Part shown: in pieces, positions 34,301-41,532 of the stretch | Numbering within the stretch: the stretch's first letter is position 1 | How the letters are laid out: every line of letters begins with the position of its first letter | Notes under the pieces: model-generated | Told to the model about the DNA's origin: nothing | The model's input: only the letters and a program-made list of their open reading frames with translations | The model's database searches: none | Made by a program: the position numbers and the translations under genes | DNA from: Parvularcula sp964219355 | GTDB lineage: Bacteria; Pseudomonadota; Alphaproteobacteria; Caulobacterales; Parvularculaceae | Direction: 5' to 3' | Assembly: GCA_964219355.1 (NCBI GenBank) | Contig: CAXPOZ010000004.1 | Location: 186,001-250,000 of the forward strand | DNA: 64,000 nucleotides

Positions 34301-34584
34301 GCTTCGATGCGAAGTTCCTGCGGCCCATGGTGATCAGCCTTGCCTTCGGGGTTTTCTTCGCCCTCTTCGTCACGCTGATCTTCGTGCCGGCCATGTATGC
34401 GGTGGGTGTCGATATTGCCCGCTTCTTCCGCGGCCTCTGGACCGGCGAGAAACAGCCTGCCCTTGGTGAAGGTGATTCGAAAACGCATGAGATCCCGGAT
34501 ATTGACCCGCATGCGCCGGATTTTGAGGACCCGCATCATCACGACGGCGATGGTGACCACAAGGAATGGCAACCAGCAGAATAA
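31366..34584 (+). CDS. RND efflux permease (AcrB/HAE-type family)
   Basis: The proton-driven inner-membrane pump, 1,072 aa, with the two-fold repeat of six helices and two large periplasmic loops. Seen: NSVAANLLMFLILVVGVLMFF (helix 1), WPGASPREVEEQIVLRLEEA, and helix 4 IGIVVDDALIVGESIHR with the Asp pair used in proton relay. The second-half equivalent is GICAAGGVVVNDNLVLVDYVN. The C-terminal tail is rich in His and Asp (DPHHHDGDGDHKEW, last 20 residues), unusual and possibly metal-binding. The substrate is unknown. Its start overlaps the adaptor stop (ATGA). Confidence 0.93.
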   Translation: MNGLIAWWARNSVAANLLMFLILVVGVLMFFRIEREVFPSGKLDVVSVNVAWPGASPREVEEQIVLRLEEAVTGLDNVKEIRAEVREGSASLSIEMKSEADFDVFLNEVKSRIDGVSNLPQSSFPPVVSRITADVEMSFVTLTGDPEIVTEVQLNRLARVYRDELAQIPGGSPVVNIQGYRQEEVSVEVTEAALRRYGLTFDNVATAIRGSSLNRSMGEVRTSTGDVPLASRQLADSAEEFEQIVVRRNQDGSVIRVGDVATVTDGFPDANFIYRINGKPGRQLQVMQPETVNIVSASKAIQAWVDQKQSDLPPGIELKHQFTLAELYYARMELVSSNALMGLVLVLIILVLFLRPVVAFWVAAGIAISFIGTFIFLPAVGVSLNMLSLFAMLLVIGIVVDDALIVGESIHRMTERGKTGLTAAIVGTQIVIKPVVFAVLTTMIAFSPFLFIGGVTADFTKHIAWTIMFALTFSLIESFLILPAHLSHMKKPEPKGLLKFQEQLADSLLWFSDRFYRPLIKLSLAARYLTVFLFIGFFAISIALVAQGHVKFNFMPEVEQRFIQMRVDMQRGTPFSRTLQVYDQVEQAMSELDEKLEERNGMPIIQSREVWAWSGGMFVFLLMEDSDKRDQTLGEVGDDFRDLIGPIPDAEDVSINSTFSDNGNDRFVVSLESTDLEELQLVVSEIREYLGQYGELYDIGDSFEASQEELIFTLKPGADRFGLTIGEISRQVRQAFYGEEAQRLPRGGQDVRVMVRYPLETRESLESLSSMRIRTPDGREIALSAVADISYAPAVRRISRVDRKRSVRIWSRIRDGADAGPLRKEFYGTYVPQLLTNHPKVEVSRRGADQEQAEFMSNIMTLYIMALFGMYMLIAIGFGSYFQPILVLFAIPFGFMGAVFGHLLMGENFAMFSIFGICAAGGVVVNDNLVLVDYVNRLRKEGAGAFAALVEAGVVRFRPILLTSVTTFVGLVPIMLENSFDAKFLRPMVISLAFGVFFALFVTLIFVPAMYAVGVDIARFFRGLWTGEKQPALGEGDSKTHEIPDIDPHAPDFEDPHHHDGDGDHKEWQPAE

Positions 34585-34590
34585 TGCGAG

Positions 34591-34609
34591 CGCGCGGATT
34601 TTCCGCGCG
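34591..34609 (+). terminator. Hairpin directly after the RND operon
   Basis: CGCGCGGA (34591-34598) pairs with TCCGCGCG (34602-34609) around TTT. There is no real T-run after it, so it may slow or protect transcripts without ending them. The strong terminator lies 80 bases further on. Confidence 0.4.
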
Positions 34610-34612
34610 TCG

Positions 34613-34628
34613 TTAACCCCGCGTTAAC
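34613..34628 (+). promoter_or_regulatory. CtrA-type box TTAA-N7-TTAAC
   Basis: TTAA (34613-34616), seven bases (CCCCGCG), TTAAC (34624-34628): an exact match to the CtrA consensus. A further TTAACCAT half-site follows near 34645. No protein gene starts nearby; the next units are a hairpin/terminator, tRNA-Asn and dodecin. Confidence 0.5.
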
Positions 34629-34690
34629 TCTGGCCACTTAATCTTTAACCATCTTCTCTCCCAGGAAGATAACCCACCATACCCCCAAGG

Positions 34691-34722
34691 CGGCCCCGCT
34701 CCCCAGGCGGGGCCGTTTTTTA
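34691..34722 (+). terminator. Strong intrinsic terminator
   Basis: CGGCCCCGC (34691-34699) pairs perfectly with GCGGGGCCG (34707-34715) around a seven-base loop, followed by TTTTTT. It ends read-through from the RND operon or a short transcript started at the upstream CtrA-type box. Confidence 0.92.
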
Positions 34723-34788
34723 TTCATCGACCGAAAAAATGGGCTGGATTTGGCGGCACAAGCTGGTATAGCCGCCCCTCTAAAATGT

Positions 34789-34863
34789 TCCGGAGTAGCT
34801 CAGTGGTAGAGCAAGCGACTGTTAATCGCTTGGCCGGGGGTTCGAATCCCTCCTCCGGAGCCA
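34789..34863 (+). tRNA. tRNA-Asn (GTT), with encoded CCA
   Basis: The acceptor TCCGGAG (34789-34795) pairs with CTCCGGA (34853-34859), the discriminator is G, and CCA is encoded at 34861-34863. The anticodon GTT is at 34821-34823 in the loop CTGTTAA. The D arm (TAGCTCAGTGGTAGAGCA) and T loop (TTCGAAT) are canonical. Confidence 0.96.
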
Positions 34864-34956
34864 TCCCCTTCCCCCAGACATGTTGCACCTTCTTTTTCAT
34901 CGACATTAGGCCATGATATGCCCGCCAGGCAGGCCAATACGTCAGGGAGAAGATGC

Positions 34957-35169
34957 ATGTCAGATAATGTCTATGCCGTCAGCAAGGTCGTCGGGACGTC
35001 GAAAAAATCGATCGAACATGCGATCGAGAATGCCATCGAAACCGCCTCGGAGAGCCTCAAAAACCTCAACTGGTTCGAGGTAAAGGAAACCCGCGGCTAT
35101 ATCGAGAATGGCAAGGTCGCCTATTATCAGGTCAGCCTAGAGCTCGGTTTTCGCTACCAGAAAAGCTGA
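34957..35169 (+). CDS. Dodecin family flavin-binding protein
   Basis: 70 aa, the normal size of dodecins, which assemble into hollow dodecamers that store or buffer flavins or CoA. Family pattern: VYAVSKVVGTSKKSIEHAIENAI, then the stretch LNWFEVKETRGYIENGKVAYYQV with the flavin-stacking tryptophan, and LELGFRY at the end. The ATG at 34957 has AGGGAGA about seven bases upstream; the in-frame ATG at 34918 lacks an SD. Monocistronic after tRNA-Asn, converging with an unknown lipoprotein gene. Confidence 0.93.
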   Translation: MSDNVYAVSKVVGTSKKSIEHAIENAIETASESLKNLNWFEVKETRGYIENGKVAYYQVSLELGFRYQKS

Positions 35170-35196
35170 CGGAGCTGGCCGCGCGCGCCAGTCCCA

Positions 35197-36288
35197 TCAG
35201 TTCACGAAGATCGCTGCGAGTAGCACAGTCACCGACCCCAGAACATCTGCACCAAGGGCGAATGGCGCCTGCGCAACCGAGGTCATAAGACCTGGGCGTT
35301 TATCGTCGAATTTGACGAGTGTGCCGTTCTCAAATGACATTTTTGAAGTGACCGCAACGAATTGCTGGCCATTGAGAGCCACACTGTAATTCCGTGTCCG
35401 GTCGAAGACCTCGACGAACTCAATGGTTTCCTTGCCCTTGGAGCAGGTTGTCCCGCCGGCGTTTCCGAAAAGGACCTCCGTCGCGGGCTTCACCTCCTGA
35501 AGACAGATATGGAACGGCTTGCTGACCCTTTGCCGGTAGCAAACCGCGTCTTGTTGGTCACAACGTACGTCCGGCGATCTTGCGGGCCAGCCGGCGCCGA
35601 GTGCCTTGACTGGCGTAATCTCCACACGCTCTTTTTCCGTCACGATGATGCAGCCATTTCCCGTCGATGGGGCGCCATTCACAGGTGTCGCAGTAACGGT
35701 GGGCACGGACAGATTAACGAAATTGCCGTTTTCGTCGGCGCCACAGAGAATTTCCTTCTCGATGGGTTTTTCGTTAGCCTGCTGAACCAGCACAAACGAA
35801 CTTGCATTCTTCGGGCTCTCAGACCCGGCTTCCTTTTCCTTCTCATTGCTGGAAAGGGTGGCTGGGACATTCGCGACGGAAGTCGTAAGATTAGTCAGTC
35901 CACTGCCGGTATAAACTTCGGCATCCGACGTTAGCGCAACATGAGATAGCAGTCCGACGTCGGTCGACTTGCCGTCGTTTCCACTGCCTTTGGTTTGCAG
36001 AACGACCTGGCCGCGTCCACCGCGCCGACGGGGACGGTCGACAGCAAATCCTGCCGATGGATCAGCTACCGTGACCGGTGTCAAAGTGACCGTCGAGGGC
36101 TTGCCGCTCTTGTAAGCCACCTTCACGACGGTCTTGGGAAGGTAGTAGATGAAATCGGCCTGCGCCGTTGCCGATCCACCAACCTCGTCGAGTGATTGCG
36201 TTTTGATCGGCTTGGTGACGCAAGCGCTCACACACGTCGACATAATCACGACCGCGAAAATACGCTGAATTCGTGTCAGACTTCCCAT
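35197..36288 (-). CDS. Unrecognised lipoprotein, 363 aa
   Basis: A lipoprotein signal peptide (RIFAVVIMSTCVSAC, lipobox VSAC) starts the protein; no domain family is recognised. The early mature part has ADFIYYLPKTVVKVAYKSGK and strand-like repeats (TVTLTPVTVADPS); a basic RPRRRGGRG segment and a Ser/Glu-rich linker follow. Several cysteines (LCGAD, NGCIIV, VRCDQQDAVCYRQ, HICLQ, TTCSKG) could form disulfides. The C-terminus is hydrophobic (LGSVTVLLAAIFVN), odd for a lipoprotein. The ATG at 36288 has GGGGA six bases upstream; a second ATG is at 36294. Base composition is less GC-rich than neighbours, so recent acquisition is possible. Confidence 0.75.
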   Translation of the reverse strand: MGSLTRIQRIFAVVIMSTCVSACVTKPIKTQSLDEVGGSATAQADFIYYLPKTVVKVAYKSGKPSTVTLTPVTVADPSAGFAVDRPRRRGGRGQVVLQTKGSGNDGKSTDVGLLSHVALTSDAEVYTGSGLTNLTTSVANVPATLSSNEKEKEAGSESPKNASSFVLVQQANEKPIEKEILCGADENGNFVNLSVPTVTATPVNGAPSTGNGCIIVTEKERVEITPVKALGAGWPARSPDVRCDQQDAVCYRQRVSKPFHICLQEVKPATEVLFGNAGGTTCSKGKETIEFVEVFDRTRNYSVALNGQQFVAVTSKMSFENGTLVKFDDKRPGLMTSVAQAPFALGADVLGSVTVLLAAIFVN

Positions 36289-36807
36289 CGCCATTCCCCA
36301 GTTTTCCCGAGAGCCAGAATAACATAAGTTAAGTCTGGATAGAATGGAGTCAGGTGCATACCCCTTTGGGATAATCTATTTACAGGGGATGTGATTAGTT
36401 ATTCGCCAACTTATCTGCGAACACATGGCCTACTGTTTCTTTTTTATTTCAGTATTTTATCATCAAGATCTGGTGCGATGATTGAAAGCCGGGCTCTTCG
36501 GTGGTGCTGTCGAGATTCGGTCCCTACCCCACCTTGAAGCGCGGCTTGGCCAGCGTCCTCAACTGCTCGATCCGGATGGAGGCATGAGCCGACGAGGAGG
36601 GAAACGAGCAGAAAATCCTGTCCATCAGCAGCCTGATAAAGTCACACTAGTCAATTTTGTCTGGCGGGACACCCTACCTAAGCCTCGCACCTGACCTGTC
36701 CCGCCATTATTGAAAATAATTCTTAAGTGCGGTTGACGATCGGCGCACACGAGCCCAGACGTTGCGAACCATTCGCATTAGCGATCAAGTTCTCTTCAGG
36801 GGTATCC
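36289..36807. other. About 520 bp without a convincing gene, upstream of the TonB receptor
   Basis: The first 200 bases are AT-rich for this genome. A 71-codon open frame at 36482-36694 has no SD, no recognisable domain and poor codon character, so it is not called. A perfect 10-bp inverted repeat (36662-36671 with 36697-36706) and an AT-rich palindrome (36706-36720) lie near the receptor gene. No transposase or phage remnant could be recognised, though decay of such a gene would fit. Confidence 0.5.
36662..36720 (+). promoter_or_regulatory. Inverted repeat and AT-rich, Fur/Irr-like palindrome before the TonB receptor
   Basis: TGGCGGGACA (36662-36671) and TGTCCCGCCA (36697-36706) form a perfect 10-bp inverted repeat with a 25-base gap. 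Directly after it, ATTATT-GAA-AATAAT (36706-36720) is a perfect palindrome that resembles iron-regulator boxes of alphaproteobacteria. An iron-responsive operator would fit the siderophore receptor and the iron-dependent hydroxylase downstream, but the motif match is loose. Confidence 0.35.
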
Positions 36808-39014
36808 ATGTCACAGTCTCAATCGGACGCGGCCTCCCGCCGCAACAGCATCTTTTATGGCACCGCCATGGCACTTTTCGCCGTTGGCAGCGCGCAGGCC
36901 GCGCCGTCGGGCGTGTCCGACCTCACGCCGGGCGATGATGACGATGTGATCGTCGTCGAAGGCGAAGGTGCCGATTACAAGCGCGAGGCCGACTCCCCTA
37001 AATACACCGCCGACCTGATCGACACGCCGCGCGCCATCACCGTGATCGGCGAAGACGTGATGCGCGACCTGGCCGCCGCCTCCCTCACCGATGCCCTGCG
37101 CACCGTGCCAGGCATCACCATGGCCATGGGCGAAGGCGGACAGCCCTTTGCCGACCGCCCCTTCATTCGCGGCAGCGAGTCGACCTCTGGCATCCTCGTG
37201 AACGGCCTGCGCGATTCCAGCGCCCAGTCGCGGGACGTCTACAATCTTGAACAGATCGAAGTCGCCAAGGGCCCGAACGGCGCCTTTGCCGGGCGCGGCG
37301 CGCCGGGCGGCTCGATCAACCTCGTCACCAAAAAGGCCCGTGCGGAAGACTTCGTCCATGTCTCTCTTCGTGGCGGCAATGCCAATCAGGCGCGCGGCGA
37401 GCTCGATGCCAATACGGTCATCACGGATGATCTCGCCCTGCGGCTCAATTTCCTTTGGCAGGAATCAGAAATCCCGGGCCGCGATGCGGTCTTTGACAAT
37501 CGCTGGGGCTTTGCGCCGACCCTGACCTGGGGGCTGACCGGCCCGACCTCCGTGAAGGTCAGCTATGAGCATTATGAGAGCGACGGCCTGATCGATTACG
37601 GCCATCCGCTCGACCCCGTTACCGGCAAGCCGATCGAAGATATCGACCCCGATAACTTCTATGGCCTCGTCGTGCGGGACTTCAACAAAACGGCGCTTGA
37701 TTCCGGACTTGTGAGTTCAGCCATCAGTTCAATGAAAATGTCAGCATCCGGAATGTGACCCGTTATGCGGAATCCTTCACCGACTATATCGCGAGTAACC
37801 CCGATGACAGTCAGGGCAATGTCGTCAATGGCCTCGTTATCCGGAATGTGAAGAGTAACAATTCGCACAATGAAACGCTGGTCAACCAGACCGATCTGAT
37901 TGCGCGCTTCACGACTGGCAGTGTCGAGCACAGCCTCGCCACCGGATTCGAATTCTCCTCAGAGGAAACGATCCGTGCGACCTATCTGGTCGAGCAGCTT
38001 GCGCCAGGCGGCGTGACGATCCCCCGCGGCGGCTGTGACATGTTCGGCGCCGGCGCCCCGAGTGGATATAACTGTACAGACCTTTATGATCCGAACCCGA
38101 ATGATCCATGGACGGGCAACATCACCCTGCGCGCGCCGACAACGACAGAAGTCGACACGTTTGGCGCCTATATCTTTGACACGGTGACCTTGTCCGAGAA
38201 CCTCCTCTTTAATGCCGGTGTCCGCTATGATGATTTCAGCACGGAGACGTCGACGGATCTTTCCAATGACGACAGCTTCGTCACCTATCAGGCCGGGCTC
38301 GTCTACAAGCCGCGCAAGAATGGCAGCATCTATGCCTCCTTCGGCACCTCGGTCAGCCCGTCGGGCGTGACTGCCGGGGATGGCAGCGAGAACATCTCAA
38401 CCCGGAACGAAGACCTCGAGCCGGAAAAAGGCCGGAACTATGAACTCGGCACGAAATGGGAGCTTTATGGCGACCACCTCTCGCTGGAAGCCGCCATCTT
38501 CCGCACAGATGTGATCGACGATCACGTGGCCGTTGAGGCCGGGCGCGGCGCGCCGCAGGCCGCCGTCGGCAAGACCCGGGTGCAGGGGATCGAACTCTCC
38601 GCGGCCGGACAGCTCACCGACATCTGGAGCATCTTCGGCGGCTATAGCTTCCTTGATTCAGAAATCATCGATGCTGGCCCGATCAATTCGGACACCGAAG
38701 GTAACCAGTTACCGAACACGCCGGAGCACAGCTTCAGCCTCTGGACCTCTGTCGCGCCGATCGAGCAACTCAATATTGGCGGCGGCGCCTTCTGCCAGTC
38801 CGAACGCTTCGGCAACACGGCCAACACGAAAAGCGTCGACGGTTATTGCCGCTATGACGCAAACGCGAGCTACCTCTTCTCCGAAAAGGTCGCTTTCCAG
38901 CTCAACGTCCAGAACCTGACCGATGAGCGCTATTATGAGCGGGTCTACACGAACCATATGGCAACCATCGCGGCCGGGCGTTCGATTACCGGCACGCTGC
39001 GTTTCAGCTTCTAA
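36808..39014 (+). pseudogene. TonB-dependent siderophore receptor, interrupted by a -1 frameshift
   Basis: An outer-membrane receptor of the ferric-siderophore type. The signal peptide (ending GSAQA) is followed by a plug domain: TPRAITVIGEDVMRDLAAASL, LRTVPGITMAMGEGGQPF, FIRGSESTSGILVNGLRD, YNLEQIEVAKGPNGAFAGRG. The barrel ends in the expected aromatic residue (GTLRFSF). Reading frame 1 runs to a stop at 37756-37758, while the family sequence (EFSHQFNENVSIRNVTRYAES) continues in another frame from about 37710. One missing base near 37700-37713 explains this; there is no homopolymer run there. Restored, it would be about 735 aa. The ATG at 36808 has AGGGG upstream. It may be an inactivated gene or a sequencing error. 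Confidence 0.88.
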
Positions 39015-39036
39015 GACCTGCGCCTCCCCACTCTGG

Positions 39037-39066
39037 CCCCCTCCCGTCATGGGAGGGGGTTTTCTT
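39037..39066 (+). terminator. Intrinsic terminator after the TonB receptor
   Basis: CCCCCTCCC (39037-39045) pairs perfectly with GGGAGGGGG (39051-39059) around GTCAT, followed by TTTTCTTCTTT. Confidence 0.9.
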
Positions 39067-39094
39067 CTTTCCACCACACCCCCACTATGCCGCC

Positions 39095-39775
39095 ATGCTA
39101 GTTCAAATCCCTGATGTTCTGACGCCGGAGCAGGTGCGTGAAGTCCGCCGCATCATTGATGCAGGCGACTGGGTCGATGGAAATGCGACCTCCGGCGCCC
39201 AGGCTGCGCGCGCCAAGCGCAACCAGCAGCTTGATGAAAAATCCGCCGCGACGGCAAAGGCGCAAGGCATCATCTATGACGCCCTGCAGCAAAGCCCCGG
39301 CTTCATTTCGGCGGTTCTTCCGCTCAAGGTCTATCCACCGCTCTTCAACCGCTATCAGGGCGGCGAATCCTTCGGCAATCACGTCGATAATGCGATACGT
39401 CCCCTGCCCGGCAAGGAAGACCGTATCAGGACGGATGTCTCAACGACCCTGTTCCTGTGTGAGCCTGATGAATATGAAGGCGGCGAGCTGCTGATCGACG
39501 ACACATACGGCACGCATTCGGTCAAACTGCCCGCGGGTCACGCAGTCGTTTATCCCTCAACCAGCCTGCACCGAGTTGCCGCCGTTACCGAAGGTGCGCG
39601 TGTCGCGTCATTCTTCTGGACACAGAGCATGGTGCGGGACGATACCCAGCGCGCGCTCCTCTATGAACTCGATCAGTCAATCCAGTCACTCTATCAGACA
39701 CAACCCGACGCGCCCGAAATCGTGCGGCTGACCGGCATCTACCATAACCTCATCCGCCAGTGGGCAGAGGTCTAA
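39095..39775 (+). CDS. PKHD-type Fe(II)/2-oxoglutarate hydroxylase (PiuC/YbiX family)
   Basis: 226 aa, typical of the PiuC/YbiX family of putative iron-dependent dioxygenases that often accompany TonB siderophore receptors. Metal ligands are H96-x-D98 (GNHVDNAIRP) and H159 (SLHRVAAVTEG), with R169 for the 2-oxoglutarate carboxylate. The N-terminus LVQIPDVLTPEQVREVRRII and the C-terminal LTGIYHNLIRQWAEV helix are standard. The substrate is not known for the family. It lies 80 bases after the receptor with a terminator between, so it probably has its own transcript. An iron-starvation role is inferred from family context. Confidence 0.93.
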   Translation: MLVQIPDVLTPEQVREVRRIIDAGDWVDGNATSGAQAARAKRNQQLDEKSAATAKAQGIIYDALQQSPGFISAVLPLKVYPPLFNRYQGGESFGNHVDNAIRPLPGKEDRIRTDVSTTLFLCEPDEYEGGELLIDDTYGTHSVKLPAGHAVVYPSTSLHRVAAVTEGARVASFFWTQSMVRDDTQRALLYELDQSIQSLYQTQPDAPEIVRLTGIYHNLIRQWAEV

Positions 39776-39781
39776 GCGAGC

Positions 39782-40657
39782 TTACGCGCCGGTTTCTTCA
39801 GCAATCCGCCGCAGATATTGTCCATATCCGGTCTTAGCGAGCGGCTCGGCGAGGGATTTAAGCTGCGCGCGGTCGATATAGCCTTTGCGGAAGGCGATCT
39901 CTTCGAGACAGGCGACTTTCAGGCCCTGACGCTCCTCGATCGTCTGCACAAACGTCCCTGCTTCGAGCAGGCTGCGATGCGTGCCGGTATCAAGCCAGGC
40001 ATAGCCCCGCCCCATCATGTTCGCGCGCAAATTCCCGTCATGCATATACATCTCATTGAGGGTCGTGATCTCTAACTCTCCGCGAGCGGAGGGTTTGATG
40101 GCTTTTGCGCGCTCGACCACGGTCTCGTCATAAAAATAAAGGCCGGTGGCCGCGAAACGGGATTTGGGTTTCGACGGTTTCTCCTCAATGGAGATGACAT
40201 TGCCCGACTTGTCGAACTCGATCACGCCATAGCGTTCTGGGTCCGACACCTGATAGCCGAAAATCTCCGCTCCCGTCTCAAGCGCGGCGGCATCCTCGAC
40301 CATTTCCTGCAGGCCATGACCGTAGAAAATGTTGTCCCCGAGAACGAGTGCACATTTGCCGCCATCGATGAACTCTTCACCGATCAGGAACGCCTGCGCG
40401 AGACCGTCCGGCGATGGCTGGACGGCATAAGTAAAGCTGATCCCCAGCTCCGAGCCGTCGCCCAACAGGCGTTGGAAGCCTTCCTGTTCATGCGGCGTCG
40501 TGATCACAAGAATTTCGCGGATGCCGGCCAGCATCAGCACACTGATGGGATAATAGACCATCGGTTTGTCGAAGATCGGCAGGAGCTGTTTTGATGTGCC
40601 GCGCGTGATCGGGTGAAGCCGCGTGCCCGACCCGCCTGCGAGAACGATGCCCTTCAT
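39782..40657 (-). CDS. rfbA: Glucose-1-phosphate thymidylyltransferase
   Basis: Makes dTDP-glucose from dTTP and glucose-1-phosphate, the first step of dTDP-L-rhamnose synthesis. It is 291 aa. The nucleotide-binding GGSGTRLHPITRGTSKQLLPI is at the N-terminus, with KPMVYYPISVLMLAGI, LGDNIFYG, and EEKPSKPKSRFAATGLYFYD. The ATG at 40657 overlaps the rfbD stop (ATGA); the longer frame from 40759 would run inside rfbD. It is last in rfbB-rfbD-rfbA and converges with the dioxygenase gene seven bases away. Confidence 0.96.
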   Translation of the reverse strand: MKGIVLAGGSGTRLHPITRGTSKQLLPIFDKPMVYYPISVLMLAGIREILVITTPHEQEGFQRLLGDGSELGISFTYAVQPSPDGLAQAFLIGEEFIDGGKCALVLGDNIFYGHGLQEMVEDAAALETGAEIFGYQVSDPERYGVIEFDKSGNVISIEEKPSKPKSRFAATGLYFYDETVVERAKAIKPSARGELEITTLNEMYMHDGNLRANMMGRGYAWLDTGTHRSLLEAGTFVQTIEERQGLKVACLEEIAFRKGYIDRAQLKSLAEPLAKTGYGQYLRRIAEETGA

Positions 40658-41529
40658 GACGTCCACTCCTCCACCGGCCCCAATTCCTTGATGACCAGCT
40701 GCAATTCCTTGCGCCAGTCTGCCATAGGAATGCCGAATACCTCGTGAATCTTCGCGCAATCCATGACGGAAAAGGCGGGCCGGCTCGCCGGTGTCGGAAA
40801 ATCAGAGGTCGGGATTGGGGTGACGGGAATCTTGAGCCCGGCCGCCTCGAAGATCTCTTTGGCAAATTCCGCCCAAGTGACTGTCTTGTCGCCGCTGAAA
40901 TGATAGATCCCGGCTTTCTCGGGCTCGACCAGCAGCGCCTCGAAGACCTGTAGGCCTGCAATTGCAGCTGACCACGCCGGGGTTGGCCGGCCATACTGGT
41001 CATCAACCACCCGCACCCCGCCATGAGCCGCTGCCAGCCGCAGCATGGTTTTGACGAAGTTCCTGCCTTGCGCGGAGAAAACCCAGGAGAGCCGGAGAAT
41101 TGCGTGCGTGCCGCCCGCGGACGCCACCGCCTTTTCACCGTCAAGCTTGGTTGCCCCATAGACGCCGAGCGGGCTCGTTTGGCTTTCCTCCGTATAGGGT
41201 TCTTTTGAAGACCCATCGAAAACGTAATCGGTTGAGTAATGAACCAGCGGCACCCCAGCGCGCGCGCAGGCTTCTGCCAGAATGCCCGGAGCGACGGCAT
41301 TCAGCTGTCTTGCGGCAGCCTCCTCGCTCTCTGCCGCATCGACCCCTATGAAAGCCGCCGCATTAATCACCCCATCGATGCCAGCAAGGTCTAATGCGTT
41401 GGGATCCTGAAGGCTCATCAGGTCAAGTTCGTCTCGGCCAGGGGCCACAGCTTCCCAACCGCACTTTGTCGCTTCTTCACGAAGATGCGTGCCGACCTGG
41501 CCCGTGCCGCCGGTAATCAGGATACGCAT
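40654..41529 (-). CDS. rfbD: dTDP-4-dehydrorhamnose reductase
   Basis: Reduces dTDP-4-dehydro-L-rhamnose with NAD(P)H, the last step of dTDP-L-rhamnose synthesis. It is 291 aa with the Rossmann GGTGQVGTHL at residues 7-16, HYSTDYVFDGSSKEPYTE, and the catalytic Y-x-x-x-K in GVYGATKLDGEKAV. ILRLSWVFSAQGRNFVKTML is a family signature. It starts three bases after rfbB and overlaps rfbA by four. Confidence 0.95.
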   Translation of the reverse strand: MRILITGGTGQVGTHLREEATKCGWEAVAPGRDELDLMSLQDPNALDLAGIDGVINAAAFIGVDAAESEEAAARQLNAVAPGILAEACARAGVPLVHYSTDYVFDGSSKEPYTEESQTSPLGVYGATKLDGEKAVASAGGTHAILRLSWVFSAQGRNFVKTMLRLAAAHGGVRVVDDQYGRPTPAWSAAIAGLQVFEALLVEPEKAGIYHFSGDKTVTWAEFAKEIFEAAGLKIPVTPIPTSDFPTPASRPAFSVMDCAKIHEVFGIPMADWRKELQLVIKELGPVEEWTS

Positions 41530-41532
41530 CGC

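Noticed and set aside
36482..36694. 71-codon open frame in the gap before the TonB receptor
   Set aside because: No SD, no homologous pattern recognised, and no better alternative frame on the other strand. Treated as non-coding or decayed sequence.
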